Made by a program: the position numbers and the translations under genes. The notes below the pieces were generated by a model. It was not told the origin of the DNA, did not search any database, and saw only the letters and a list, made by a program, of their open reading frames with translations. Below, in pieces: positions 18,201 to 26,602 of a DNA stretch of 64,000 nt (the stretch's first letter is position 1; the number at the start of each line of letters is the position of its first letter). Source of the stretch: Pirellulaceae bacterium (GTDB lineage Bacteria > Planctomycetota > Planctomycetia > Pirellulales > Pirellulaceae); the NCBI GenBank assembly GCA_028280445.1, contig JANQLU010000108.1:1-64000 (forward strand). The letters run 5' to 3'.

Positions 18201-18822
18201 TGGTATATTCGTAGCCGGTCAAACTGATCTGACTGACAATCGACGACAGTTTGACACTGCAATAATCGACGTCGGGCGATTTCAACCGCATCAGGTATTC
18301 TTGCAATCGCCGATCCGCTTCACGATCCCCCAAAACCGCTTCGCCCAATTGGTTGAAATTGACACGGATTTGATCGCGATTTCGATCATCGATGTAATTT
18401 CTGAAATCTTCTTTTTCAGCACTGATAATGACGTGTGCCGAATCGGCGCGAACTCGGCGTTTGACAAATGGAATGACCAGCTTGGGAAAAACGCCAGCCA
18501 TTTTGTTTCCCAACCAAAGCAAAAATCGATCGAACGCAGAGAAATATTTGGGCACTCCGTACTCGTCGATCAAACTATCCATTCGTGCGGCAGCTCGTCC
18601 AGGACGTCGCATTCGCAATACCTGGTCGGCCATCGCAATCGTAAATTTTTTACCGGCGGGATCATCCATCATGCGAGCCATCAATGATGAGCGATTGCGA
18701 TCCGTTTTGGTTTCATTTTCTCTCGACTCATTGAGAATTTGCGCGGCCAACTGGACGGCCTCTTCTGGCAAATTGCTAAGTTCGGTTTTCGGGTCGAGCG
18801 TTTGTTCCATTACGTTTGTCAC
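15283..18822 (-). CDS. putA: Bifunctional proline dehydrogenase / L-glutamate-gamma-semialdehyde dehydrogenase
   Basis: An 1179-residue PutA-type enzyme that oxidises proline to glutamate in two steps. The FAD-dependent proline dehydrogenase barrel covers about 140-430 (KFVNLDMEEYRDLHLT, RLVKGANLAMEQVEA, EVGVASHNLFDIAYA). The NAD-dependent aldehyde dehydrogenase covers about 510-990, with TPPWNFPYAIPAGG, the general-base region YAETSGKNCM (Glu 753) and the catalytic cysteine in GHAGQKCSATS (Cys 787). No N-terminal ribbon-helix-helix DNA-binding domain is seen, so it is not the trifunctional autoregulator. A C-terminal extension of almost 200 residues follows the dehydrogenase fold and has no clear assignment. 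The gene stands alone and converges on the glycosyltransferase at 13854. Confidence 0.95.
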   Translation of the reverse strand: MTNVMEQTLDPKTELSNLPEEAVQLAAQILNESRENETKTDRNRSSLMARMMDDPAGKKFTIAMADQVLRMRRPGRAAARMDSLIDEYGVPKYFSAFDRFLLWLGNKMAGVFPKLVIPFVKRRVRADSAHVIISAEKEDFRNYIDDRNRDQIRVNFNQLGEAVLGDREADRRLQEYLMRLKSPDVDYCSVKLSSIVSQISLTGYEYTKEEIKKRLREVYRAAIEGGKDGKSKFVNLDMEEYRDLHLTVDIFQEVLDEPEFENLRAGIVLQAYLADSFSVLLSLAEWAGRRFDRTGTEIKIRLVKGANLAMEQVEASLNDWEQAPYYTKLEVDANYKRMLEYVTRPEISRFMEVGVASHNLFDIAYAMLLREKRGVVDRVEFEMLEGMANAQAIEVREKTNDLIVYTPVCYDDEFESAVAYLVRRLDENTAPGSFLGALFALREGSDDWNEQREMFLAACELAFDPKLNALPNRKQNRLTETPEIQTGPFENVPDTDFSLPENRTWAANIIENWRDKVVEPVPIQVAGEMITGDKLTGAGADPSRPKHRAYQFAQGTAEDVETALQAAVNYQQTWDEVGIQGRAAILKKIGQQFAIERGDTIGAMLLDAGKSIIEADVEISEAIDFANYYADSLNDEGWFDGTQPKPVGTVVVTPPWNFPYAIPAGGVLAALMAGNTVILKPARESVLTAWRLAQQCWAAGVPKQALQFMPLIDGATGKLLINDPRVDAVILTGSYFTAQLFQGWRPDLKLYAETSGKNCMIITAAADPDLAISDLVKGAFGHAGQKCSATSIALIQREVYDNPKFMAQLKDAVESLHVGGSWNAESTVTPVIRLPDEYLDRGLKQLDEGESWLVEPKMLENNPCLWRPGVRLDVKPGSWYHKTECFGPVTGLIPFDDFEEAIEIQNSSEFGLTGGLHSLDPKEIKIWRERVEVGNAYINRSTTGAIVRRQPFGGWKDSCVGPGPKAGGPNYISAFCQWSETATPSGRQKPSAEAAHIVAQAKNASQLADNIERIEAAAGSYTHWWETEFGKEHDPSQLHGETNHFRYRPRHWHVLRINESIDSAALETVALALMASATVGCPLEVSVADEVSANAIQSVFSDCQVKIESDAELASRLSKIKGGTLRIIGEYDIHEFAPKEIGNIPIVRPVVFANGRVELLNYLREQSVTEIVHRYGNII

Positions 18823-18974
18823 AGAAATTCGGGATTAAAAAAGACACGGGGCTAACATCAGATACGTCAGGCGTTCGAGCGGGTTGCCATACAACGAACC
18901 GTCGGGAAAGAGTCTAATGTAACTAATCGGTACGCGTTTCAGCTATACTCTCAGCCCAAGAAAACCGCAAAGTT

Positions 18975-20078
18975 TCAGTCGTTTGCTTGGCTCGGCTGAT
19001 CGTGGCCGACCGCCTCCGAAATATTGGCAAAGTCGTGTTGGCGAAGCGATTTGAGCAGGTACCGATTGATATTTTTGACGAAACTCGGGCCGCCATAAAT
19101 AAACCCGGTATAGACCTGTAGAAGACTCGCGCCTGCGCCAATCATCTCCCAGGCATCTGCACCAGACATGATCCCGCCAACACCGATGATCGGGAATTTT
19201 TTCTCACACTGGCGATACAAATGCGCCACTACTTCACGGCTGCGTTGAGTCAGCGGGCCTCCTGATAGTCCACCGTCACCACACGCCTGTACATCCGCCG
19301 GGGATGATTTCAGGTTTTCCCGACTAATCGTCGTGTTGGTCGCGATAATACCGCTGATCTTTGTCTCGATTGCAATTTCAACGATTTCGTCGAGTTGGTG
19401 TTCGTTGAGATCCGGCGCGATTTTCAGAAAAACAGGAATCGATTTTTGGTGTGATTTTTCCAACACACTTCGCTCTTCCAAAATGCGATTTAACAACTGC
19501 GTCAATAGTTCGCGACCTTGCAATTTTCGTAGGCCGGGCGTGTTCGGCGAGCTGACATTGATCGTGACATAGTCGGCAAAACGATAAAGTGTCGTCAAGC
19601 TTTTCAAATAGTCTTCGTCGGCAGACTCTAATGGCGTAATTTTTGATTTGCCGATGTTGATTCCCAGCACAGCATCGCATTTTTTGGATTCCAATTGCGC
19701 TGCAACTTTTTCGCAGCCCGCGTTGTTGAAACCCATCCGATTGATCACGGCACGATCGTCGACCAGGCGAAACAAACGGGGTTTGGGCTTCCCCGGTTGC
19801 TCATGGGCGGTTACCGTTCCAACTTCGATATGTCCAAATCCTAGTTTGGCAAGCTGCGGAAACCATTGAGCGTTTTTGTCAAAACCCGCTGCCAGCCCGA
19901 CAGGGTTTTCAAACTTTAATCCGCAGACTTCGGTATGCAGCTCGGGCGCGTTGACACGAAAATAATTGTTCGGAATCAGCGGAGCGATGCGCGAGAAATT
20001 TCCCATCGATGCATAATGGGCTTTTTCCGCATCACATCGAAAAAAAATGGGACGAGCCAGGTATTTCCAAAACATCAA
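18975..20078 (-). CDS. pyrD: Quinone-dependent dihydroorotate dehydrogenase (class 2)
   Basis: A 367-residue flavoenzyme of pyrimidine synthesis that oxidises dihydroorotate to orotate and passes electrons to membrane quinone. The N-terminal amphipathic region (MMFWKYLARPIFFRCDAEKA) is the class 2 membrane-association segment. FMN-site motifs are GLAAGFDKNAQ, EVGTVTAHEQPGKPKPRLFR and NRMGFNN. NVSSPNTPGLRKLQ carries the class 2 catalytic serine (Ser 177), and GVGGIMSGADAWEMIGAGAS is the phosphate-binding end. The gene starts 9 bases after the S1-domain gene ends, so it is most likely in that operon. No other pyrimidine gene is in the window. Confidence 0.95.
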   Translation of the reverse strand: MMFWKYLARPIFFRCDAEKAHYASMGNFSRIAPLIPNNYFRVNAPELHTEVCGLKFENPVGLAAGFDKNAQWFPQLAKLGFGHIEVGTVTAHEQPGKPKPRLFRLVDDRAVINRMGFNNAGCEKVAAQLESKKCDAVLGINIGKSKITPLESADEDYLKSLTTLYRFADYVTINVSSPNTPGLRKLQGRELLTQLLNRILEERSVLEKSHQKSIPVFLKIAPDLNEHQLDEIVEIAIETKISGIIATNTTISRENLKSSPADVQACGDGGLSGGPLTQRSREVVAHLYRQCEKKFPIIGVGGIMSGADAWEMIGAGASLLQVYTGFIYGGPSFVKNINRYLLKSLRQHDFANISEAVGHDQPSQAND

Positions 20079-20087
20079 ATTTGTTTG

Positions 20088-21587
20088 CTACCAGTTCAAC
20101 CCAAATTGTTCGCCGCCAGACGGTTTGTCGCGGCCACCTTTGAGCGGTTCTTTCGTTTTAGCAACTGCCATATCGCGAATGGGTTCGTCAATTTCTTCTT
20201 CAGGTTTATCCTGTTTCTTTTCTGGCTTGGTTTGAGTTGCTTTGAGGGACAAACCCATTTTTTGAGCCGCTGCGTCCACTGACAGAACTTTCACCTCGAC
20301 CGAATCGCCTTCTTTGACGATATTTTTGACTGCAAATACTCGGTGATGAGCCAATTCCGAAATATGAATCAACCCTTCGACGCCCGGCTCCAATTTGACA
20401 AACGCGCCAAATTGAGCGATCCGGGAAACAGTGCCCGAAACGAGACTGTTCACGGGATATTTTTTCTCGACATCTGTCCAAGGATCTTCTTGAGTATCTC
20501 GAATCGACAAAGACATTTTGCCGGATGTTTTGTCGATCGATTCGATTTTGACTTTGACTTGCTGGCCTTCGGAAACTACCTCGCTAGGATGTTTGACTCG
20601 CTCCCAAGCCAATTTGCTGATGTGGCACAAACCTTCGATTCCGCCAACGTCGACGAAAGCTCCAAAATCCATCAGTTTCGTCACCAAACCGTCGCGGGTT
20701 TCACCGGCGGAAATCGACTCAATGAGTTCCGCGCGTTTGGCCTCTTTTTCCCGTTCGATTAAAGCTCGACGGCTCAGCACCAGACGTTTTTTATCGGGGT
20801 TTACTTCGGTAACCACACATTGCAGTTTTTGATTCACGTAGTCGCCAAAATTCTCGACGCGGACGATGTCGATCTGGCTGGCGGGAATAAAGCCCCGGAT
20901 GTTGTTGATATTGATTTCCAAGCCACCAGTGTTCGATCCGGTAACTTTTCCTTCGACCGTTGATCCTTCGGTCAAATCGGACCAGTCGGCGACATCAACC
21001 GAAGCGCCTGGAATCGACACTTCGTAGATTCCTTCTTCTTCGTTGTACGAGCGAACGATCACCTCAAACATGGCGCCAACATCGGGTTTCGATTTAAACT
21101 GCCGCAGTGATGCCACACCCACGGCGGACCCTTTGAGCGAAAACAATACGTTGTCGCGATGGACGTCACTGACCGTTGCCTTGACTCGTGAATCAATGGC
21201 AATTTCGTCGTTGCCAGAATCGCCTGAGATCAACTCCTCGATCGAAGCACCACCCAAGGCCGCTTCGATTTCTGCATCGAGATCTTCGCCCAACCCAGCT
21301 AACGAACCAATTTCAGCGGGCTGCTCGGTTTGCGTTTCCTCAACCTCGGCTGTCGGCAAATTGATCGTTGTTGTTTTTGCAGCTTGAACCGCTTTGGGTT
21401 GTGCGGGCCGCTGGCTTTTATCTGCCACGTCGCGCTGCGAACCAATCAAGACTTTGGGTTTTGCAGGTTGGGTTTTTTGCTCTTGGTCAACGACAGCTTG
21501 CTCTTGGTCAACGGAGGCGTTTTCGTTATTCGCTTCTGACTCCGGCTCTGACTTCGCCACTTCATCGTTGTTCGTTTCGTTAGACAT
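20088..21587 (-). CDS. S1-domain RNA-binding protein, ribosomal protein S1 homologue
   Basis: A 499-residue protein with an acidic, low-complexity N-terminus (about 1-110) and four S1 motifs at about 125-195, 210-280, 295-368 and 382-455. The last two are the best, for example DGLVTKLMDFGAFVDVGGIE, GLCHISKLA and GTVSRIAQFGAFVKLEPGVE, GLIHISELAHHRV. Escherichia coli S1 has six such domains, so this is a shorter form; a role in mRNA binding at the ribosome or as a general RNA-binding protein is expected. It lies between the sialate esterase-like gene (18 bases upstream of its start) and pyrD (9 bases downstream of its end), all on the minus strand, suggesting one transcript. Confidence 0.88.
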   Translation of the reverse strand: MSNETNNDEVAKSEPESEANNENASVDQEQAVVDQEQKTQPAKPKVLIGSQRDVADKSQRPAQPKAVQAAKTTTINLPTAEVEETQTEQPAEIGSLAGLGEDLDAEIEAALGGASIEELISGDSGNDEIAIDSRVKATVSDVHRDNVLFSLKGSAVGVASLRQFKSKPDVGAMFEVIVRSYNEEEGIYEVSIPGASVDVADWSDLTEGSTVEGKVTGSNTGGLEININNIRGFIPASQIDIVRVENFGDYVNQKLQCVVTEVNPDKKRLVLSRRALIEREKEAKRAELIESISAGETRDGLVTKLMDFGAFVDVGGIEGLCHISKLAWERVKHPSEVVSEGQQVKVKIESIDKTSGKMSLSIRDTQEDPWTDVEKKYPVNSLVSGTVSRIAQFGAFVKLEPGVEGLIHISELAHHRVFAVKNIVKEGDSVEVKVLSVDAAAQKMGLSLKATQTKPEKKQDKPEEEIDEPIRDMAVAKTKEPLKGGRDKPSGGEQFGLNW

Positions 21588-21605
21588 TATGTCACTCTGG
21601 CAACT

Positions 21606-23042
21606 CTATCGAAAATGTTTGTCCTTGGATTTTAATTCAAAATCATCTGAGCGAAACGGCGCTGCTGGCAATCCGGCTCCATTGACCAGATTTGGAGTCG
21701 CAGTATCGGTCCAGGCAAATCGGACAACTAGCGGGCGTGTCACACCTTTGGCGGATATCAACAGCGAATCTCCGTCAATTTCCGCGTTGGCAGGTACAAA
21801 TTTTTTGTCGGGACCGGCAATCAAAAAATCGGTTAATTTCTTGCCATCACGGGATTTCAGGCCTTTGGCATAGGTGAACCGCACACGAATCTTGCTGCCT
21901 TCGATCTCCGCCTGTTTAAACAGCGGCCCCGAATAAACAATGTTTTTCTTGTCGTAGTTTTTCGCTAAAGCCCACAATGCGAGCCGTTCTCCAACGTCTT
22001 TTTTATTGCCGGGATGGATATTTTTTACGTTTCCAATATCGGTTATGACCGCCATCCCCGTATTTTTCAATTTCAGCGTTTTGAGTTGGGCATCCCAAAC
22101 TTCCGGCAGCGCGTCCGCCTCCACGCGATTGTATCGAAACGGGGCGAGATTCACAAAATAAAACGGCAACTCGGCATGGTCAAAAGATTTCCGCCAACAA
22201 TTGATCATCGCGGGAAAAATGGTCGCATACTGATCTCCGCGGCCAACATTGGATTCGCCCTGATACCAGATGGCTCCAGCAAATCGAAACCGGACCAGTG
22301 GAGCGATCATCCCGTTGTACAGATTTCCTGGACGGTGAGGATTTTTGAGTTGTTCGGTTCGCCCATCCCAATGTTCCAACAGTGGCTTCAACGACCCGAT
22401 TTTCGAAAGTGCCTCGCGACTCGCCCAACTTTCGACAGGCGTTCCACCCCAGGCAGATTGCACCAGGCCGATCGGACATTTCAATTCCGCCTGGAGTTTT
22501 TTACCAAAGTAGTACGCGACTGCCGAAAAGCTTTTTGAGTTATCCGGTCGACACTCGACCCATTTAGCTTCTTTTAAAATGTCTTGCTGCGGTTTGTCGA
22601 TCGCTTCCTTGGGAACTTGGAATAACCGAATTTGTTTGTTCGTCGAATTTTCAATCTCTTTTTTTGGATCCGCTGATTGCGAAAGTGTCCAAGCCATATT
22701 GGACTGGCCGGAGCACAACCAAACCTGTCCAATCAAAATATCGGACAGCACCACTTTGGATGTCTTGCCAGCGATCGTCAACACAAATGGTCCGTCGCCT
22801 TTGGGACGATCCAATTTTGCCGCCCAGTTTCCTTGGTCATCGGCCGTCAATTTGGTCGAGCTTTCACCGAGCGAAATCTCCAAAGACTCACCGGCATCGG
22901 CCTTGCCCCAGATCGTAATCTGTTTGGCATCTTGCAAAACCATGTGATCGGAAAAGACCTTGGGCAGGCTGATATCCGCCGACAGTTTTGAAGAAAAAAA
23001 AGCAACTAAAAACAACAATGCAAAATGCTGAATTCGAATCAT
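21606..23042 (-). CDS. Sialate O-acetylesterase-like exported SGNH esterase
   Basis: The ATG at 23042 gives 478 residues that open with a signal peptide (MIRIQHFALLFLVAFFSSKL followed by SADIS). An N-terminal beta domain (about 25-100, LPKVFSDHMVLQ) precedes the SGNH hydrolase core: the nucleophile serine is in VWLCSGQSNMAWTL, with GGTPVESWAS and IWYQGESNVGRGDQYA, and the Asp/His end is near HPGNKKDVGERLALWAL. The family removes O-acetyl groups from sialic acids or from plant and algal polysaccharides; in planctomycetes such proteins are common and the substrate is usually unknown. It acts outside the cytoplasm. A longer frame to 23117 would add 25 residues before the signal peptide and is less likely. 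Confidence 0.9.
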   Translation of the reverse strand: MIRIQHFALLFLVAFFSSKLSADISLPKVFSDHMVLQDAKQITIWGKADAGESLEISLGESSTKLTADDQGNWAAKLDRPKGDGPFVLTIAGKTSKVVLSDILIGQVWLCSGQSNMAWTLSQSADPKKEIENSTNKQIRLFQVPKEAIDKPQQDILKEAKWVECRPDNSKSFSAVAYYFGKKLQAELKCPIGLVQSAWGGTPVESWASREALSKIGSLKPLLEHWDGRTEQLKNPHRPGNLYNGMIAPLVRFRFAGAIWYQGESNVGRGDQYATIFPAMINCWRKSFDHAELPFYFVNLAPFRYNRVEADALPEVWDAQLKTLKLKNTGMAVITDIGNVKNIHPGNKKDVGERLALWALAKNYDKKNIVYSGPLFKQAEIEGSKIRVRFTYAKGLKSRDGKKLTDFLIAGPDKKFVPANAEIDGDSLLISAKGVTRPLVVRFAWTDTATPNLVNGAGLPAAPFRSDDFELKSKDKHFR

Positions 23043-23156
23043 TCTTTGATTCACGCGTTTGTATGGGTTCGGGTTCACAGGGTGATAATTGTAATCCGTT
23101 TCTGGCCGGCTCACCACTGAAAATAATGCCGAGTTTGTCGTTAGACTTCGCCGAAA

Positions 23157-24680
23157 TTACTTAAGTTCTAACTGTTCTTCAGAAATTGCGACAATTTGGT
23201 CGCCGGTACGAAACGTATAGTTATGCGGATTAACAATTACTTCATCACCATCGGCCGGATGAACACCGACGAGAATCGCATGATATTGTTTTCGTAAAGT
23301 GTCCAACAGTTCGTCAAACGTCTTGCCGACCCAACGGTCCAGAATGTCATAACGGTAAAACTCGTTCCCACGTTGGCAGGTCAAAAGTTCGTCGATCACT
23401 CCCATCGAGCCGCGATCCATCGCCTCCTGGGCCAGCATGTAGGCGCCATACTCGCCACTGACGACATAACTATTGACTTGCCCCAGATCGAGATGCGACC
23501 CATACGTGCGATGCAACAACTCCGCGCTGGTTTGCACTCGGGGGCTAATCTTTTCAACGGTCAACGCTGCCAGAATGGTTCGCGCATCGGCGTCCTGTTC
23601 CGTTCGGCCTCCCGACGTGTCGGCCAAAATAATGCACGTATGAGCTTCGTGAATTCTCGCCCGTTCCAAAGCGCTGACACGTGTAAAATCATCGTTGATG
23701 AAAATGACATTTTCGCGCAATTCCGTCGAGATTCTTCCTCCATCTCCATCGTGCTCGGCAATGATCACAATCGGTGTCTGATCGTAAACTTTGTTGGCCC
23801 GATATTCGCGAATAATAATTTCAGTTTTTGAAGTCCAACCACAGATGATCACATGATCAAAGACTTCGTCCCAATCTATCACTCGACCCTCCACTTGAAT
23901 TCGATCGACCATAAACGCCGAAACGGTACCGGCGAATATCGCAAACATCGTCAGCCCCATAAACATAACAAATACGGCGACAATGCGCCCCGCGATCGTT
24001 CGTGGAATGATCGGCGTCGGCTCTCCGGCAAACAAAGTATAAACACTGAACCAAAACGAATTTTCCAAGGAAAACTGTTCCTCGGCTGGGATTACTTCGG
24101 CACTTTTGGCCGCAGCTGCGCTTTCAAAATGCATCACCGCAACCGTCCCAAACAAAACCGCAATTACCAGCATTCCGCAGACAATCAGGAAATCGATCGA
24201 GCCTCGGCGGAAAATAAACGGGTACCGCTGACTGAGTCGGGTAAACACTCCGATCAGCCGAACAATTCGCACCAGGCGCAACAGTCGCAGCGCACGGGCC
24301 GACCGCAATACGCGAAACAATGGGACGGTCGCGATAATATCGATCCAGAACTCGCGAAAAAAATTGGCTTTGGAACTCGCCGCATAAAAACGCGCCGAGA
24401 GTTCAATGACAAACAACAGAGTGATAAAGTCGTTGATTCGGAGAAGCCAAAACAGCCAGATTTTTTGTAGCTCAGTCGGGATGTTGGACTGATAGTTGAT
24501 ATTGGTTTCGATGCCCATTTCCAGGAGCGTGAGCGCGACTGACGAGACGATCAATCCGCCAACAGCCAGTTCAACCCACAACGATCCAAAAAATCGGCGA
24601 ACACGCAACTGCGCAGCTGACGGATGTTTTTGATTTTCCGCGCGTTCAGATTTCGTTTTTTTAGGTGGATTGATTACCAT
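23157..24680 (-). CDS. Six-TM voltage-gated-type ion channel with C-terminal RCK/TrkA domains and a non-GYG filter
   Basis: A 507-residue membrane protein. S1 is at about 33-54; S2 and S3 cover 73-120; the S4-like helix (about 123-144) shows arginines roughly every third position (RVLRSARALRLLRLVRIVRL); S5 is at 162-184 and S6 at 230-257. The pore loop between them reads SFWFSVYTLFAGEPTPIIPR; where potassium channels have T-V-G-Y-G there is T-L-F-A-G-E-P (215-221). An RCK N domain follows (about 273-400, DHVIICGWTSKTEIIIREY) and a TrkA-C-like domain closes the protein (about 425-507). Ion selectivity therefore cannot be assumed to be potassium. The gene starts 5 bases after ftr ends on the same strand, so they are co-transcribed. 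Confidence 0.87.
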   Translation of the reverse strand: MVINPPKKTKSERAENQKHPSAAQLRVRRFFGSLWVELAVGGLIVSSVALTLLEMGIETNINYQSNIPTELQKIWLFWLLRINDFITLLFVIELSARFYAASSKANFFREFWIDIIATVPLFRVLRSARALRLLRLVRIVRLIGVFTRLSQRYPFIFRRGSIDFLIVCGMLVIAVLFGTVAVMHFESAAAAKSAEVIPAEEQFSLENSFWFSVYTLFAGEPTPIIPRTIAGRIVAVFVMFMGLTMFAIFAGTVSAFMVDRIQVEGRVIDWDEVFDHVIICGWTSKTEIIIREYRANKVYDQTPIVIIAEHDGDGGRISTELRENVIFINDDFTRVSALERARIHEAHTCIILADTSGGRTEQDADARTILAALTVEKISPRVQTSAELLHRTYGSHLDLGQVNSYVVSGEYGAYMLAQEAMDRGSMGVIDELLTCQRGNEFYRYDILDRWVGKTFDELLDTLRKQYHAILVGVHPADGDEVIVNPHNYTFRTGDQIVAISEEQLELK

Positions 24681-24685
24681 CGAGA

Positions 24686-25585
24686 CTATGTTGAATGCGT
24701 CGTCAATATTTCATGTAATTTGAAATGATGTTTGCCAAGTTTTCCACCATAGTTCCCCGCCGAGATGGCGATCACGTCGTGCTCGCAAGCAGCGTTTATC
24801 GCCAGTTTTAACGCGTTTGCCACCGAGTCAAAGCTCGTTCCATCCAGCACAATTTCGTAAACACAATTAGCACGTTCTGCAATTTTTGACGTCGTCCGCC
24901 CGACCAACGTGGGGCAAAATGCGTCATAAGTTGACGCGACGAGCCCCGGATAACGCGATCCAACTTTGCTGCCGCTGCGCACGACTCCACCAGGAAACGG
25001 AGTAACTACGTCGGGTAACAATTTGATGGCTTCGACGGCCGATTGTGCCGCCTGCAATCCTGTGAGTTGGTCGCGAGTTTGAATGAGAAAATTTCCGCCG
25101 GCGACTCCTTTCTCAACCCCAAACGATTCCTCGACCACGAATTCACCGTCCATCACCGGAATACGCCAATAGCGAATGTCTCCGACCATTTTGCTTTTTT
25201 GAAATCCATCGCCAAAATACCTCAACGATTTTCCAATCGGTATGCGTGTTTCAGAATCCGGCAGTCCGTCGAAAACAGCCGTGGTCGGACAAGTCAAAAT
25301 GGTTTGTCCAATACGATTCAAAATCGCGGTTCCCAAGGTATCGGTTGTAAAACTGAATGCCAAAACACTTGCCCCGACTCGACCGTCCGGTGAACGTTCC
25401 GATGGAATCTGTGTCTCAACATCGATTTCCGCATCGCAACCAATCGCGCTACATCCGTAACCGGTTAATTTGGCGAGCGCGTGATCCAACCAATACTGGT
25501 CGTAGGCGGTGACCAAAAACCTGCTAAACTTCATCGAAAACGCTTCGGCAAATTCGTCTTCGATCCAAGTTCCGTTGATTTCCAT
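24686..25585 (-). CDS. ftr: Formylmethanofuran--tetrahydromethanopterin N-formyltransferase
   Basis: A 299-residue Ftr/FhcD enzyme that transfers a formyl group between methanofuran and tetrahydromethanopterin in archaeal-type C1 metabolism. The start MEINGTWIEDEFAEAFSMKF is the classic N-terminus of this family. Later conserved parts are SLRYFGDGFQKSKMVGDIRY, GVAGGNFLIQ, PFPGGVVRSGSKVGSRY and AISAGNYGGKLGKHHFKLHE. Planctomycetes are among the few bacteria that carry this pathway, mainly for formaldehyde oxidation or detoxification. No other gene of the pathway is in the window; the next gene downstream is the ion channel. Only 23 bases separate its start codon from the divergent methyltransferase gene. 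Confidence 0.95.
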   Translation of the reverse strand: MEINGTWIEDEFAEAFSMKFSRFLVTAYDQYWLDHALAKLTGYGCSAIGCDAEIDVETQIPSERSPDGRVGASVLAFSFTTDTLGTAILNRIGQTILTCPTTAVFDGLPDSETRIPIGKSLRYFGDGFQKSKMVGDIRYWRIPVMDGEFVVEESFGVEKGVAGGNFLIQTRDQLTGLQAAQSAVEAIKLLPDVVTPFPGGVVRSGSKVGSRYPGLVASTYDAFCPTLVGRTTSKIAERANCVYEIVLDGTSFDSVANALKLAINAACEHDVIAISAGNYGGKLGKHHFKLHEILTTHST

Positions 25586-25608
25586 ATTCGTAAAAAGGCC
25601 CTAAATCG

Positions 25609-26391
25609 ATGAGTGACAATGTTGTCCATTACAACTCCCAGGCTTGGGATCGACAAGTTGATGCCGGAAACCAATGGACACGTCCCGTTTCGTCGGAACA
25701 AATCGAACGTGCCCGACAGGGCGATTGGCAAGTCATTTTGACGCCTAAAATCCCGGTTCCCCAGCAGTGGTTTGGCGAACTGACCAGCAAGAATGTGCTG
25801 GGGCTGGCCAGTGGCGGTGGCCAGCAGGTTCCGATCTTGGCAGCTGCCGGCGCCCAGGTAACGTGTCTGGACAACTCGGAAAAACAACTGGCCCAAGACC
25901 AAATGGTCGCCGAGCGTGATGGGCTCGATATCCGACTCGAACAAGGCGATATGGCCGATCTGCGTCGGTTTGAGTCAGGCGAGTTTGACTTGATTTTTAA
26001 CCCTTGTTCGATTTGCTTTTCCCCCAACCCGCGACAAGTCTGGAAAGAATGCGCTCGGGTGCTCAAACCGGGAGGACATCTTTTAACCGGAATCGCCAAT
26101 CCCGTTTTGTATTTGTTCGACGACGCAAAAATGCAAAACGGCGAACTCGAGGTTGTTTATTCCATCCCTTATGCGGATGAAACCGATTTACCAGCCGATC
26201 AAAAACAGGCCTTCGAAGCCTCTGGCGAACCGTTTGCTTTTGGGCATTCGCTGGACGATCTCGTCGGAGGACTGGTCGACGCTGGATTGGTGATCGACCG
26301 ATTTTTTGAAGACGGTTTTGGCGGCGGCGAGTACGGGTTTGTCGATTCCTGCATCAAGTGCTTCATGGCGATCCGAGCAACCAAAGCGTAA
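25609..26391 (+). CDS. Class I SAM-dependent methyltransferase
   Basis: A 260-residue cytoplasmic methyltransferase. The SAM-binding motif I is VLGLASGGGQQVPILAAAGA (about 64-83), followed by the acidic residue of motif II in VTCLDNSEKQL and the motif region FDLIFNPCSICF, then ECARVLKPGGHLLTGI. The substrate is unknown; the UbiE/small-molecule type is most similar in layout. The ATG has AAAAAGG ten bases upstream. The stop codon region (from 26386) is part of an 88-base segment that is duplicated further downstream at 26733, which links the gene end to the repeat region. Confidence 0.88.
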   Translation: MSDNVVHYNSQAWDRQVDAGNQWTRPVSSEQIERARQGDWQVILTPKIPVPQQWFGELTSKNVLGLASGGGQQVPILAAAGAQVTCLDNSEKQLAQDQMVAERDGLDIRLEQGDMADLRRFESGEFDLIFNPCSICFSPNPRQVWKECARVLKPGGHLLTGIANPVLYLFDDAKMQNGELEVVYSIPYADETDLPADQKQAFEASGEPFAFGHSLDDLVGGLVDAGLVIDRFFEDGFGGGEYGFVDSCIKCFMAIRATKA

Positions 26392-26473
26392 AATCGGTAG
26401 GGCCGGTTCCTGCCGGCCGTTTTGTCGGATCGGCCGGTGGGAACCGGCCCTACTTAATCTGATACGAGCACGA
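26386..26473. repeat. Family D palindrome, copy 1 (duplicated segment)
   Basis: A strong hairpin is formed by GTAGGGCCGGTTCCTGCCGG and CCGGTGGGAACCGGCCCTAC. The repeated segment starts at GCGTAAAATC, which includes the last codon and stop of the methyltransferase gene, and runs to GATACGAGCACGA. It recurs with few changes at 26733-26820, 347 bases downstream. The palindrome could work as a terminator-like structure for the gene, but a T-run is absent. Confidence 0.9.
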
Positions 26474-26504
26474 AGCGCGAGCGAGTGGTTTGACCGTGCA
26501 GCTC

Positions 26505-26598
26505 GGGTGCCACTCGGGCGCTGGTAACGAAAATTTCATGGATTAAATAAAGCTTCTTGATGCCAAACGTCGTGGGTGCCACTCGGGCGCTGGTAACG
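26505..26598. repeat. Direct repeat pair GGGTGCCACTCGGGCGCTGG
   Basis: GGGTGCCACTCGGGCGCTGG followed by TAACG occurs at 26505-26529 and again at 26574-26598, spaced 69 bases apart. The pair sits inside the gap enclosed by the two family D palindromes. A related GGGTGCCACTGG text with a CCAGTG arm follows at 26603. Confidence 0.8.
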
Positions 26599-26602
26599 GT
26601 TT

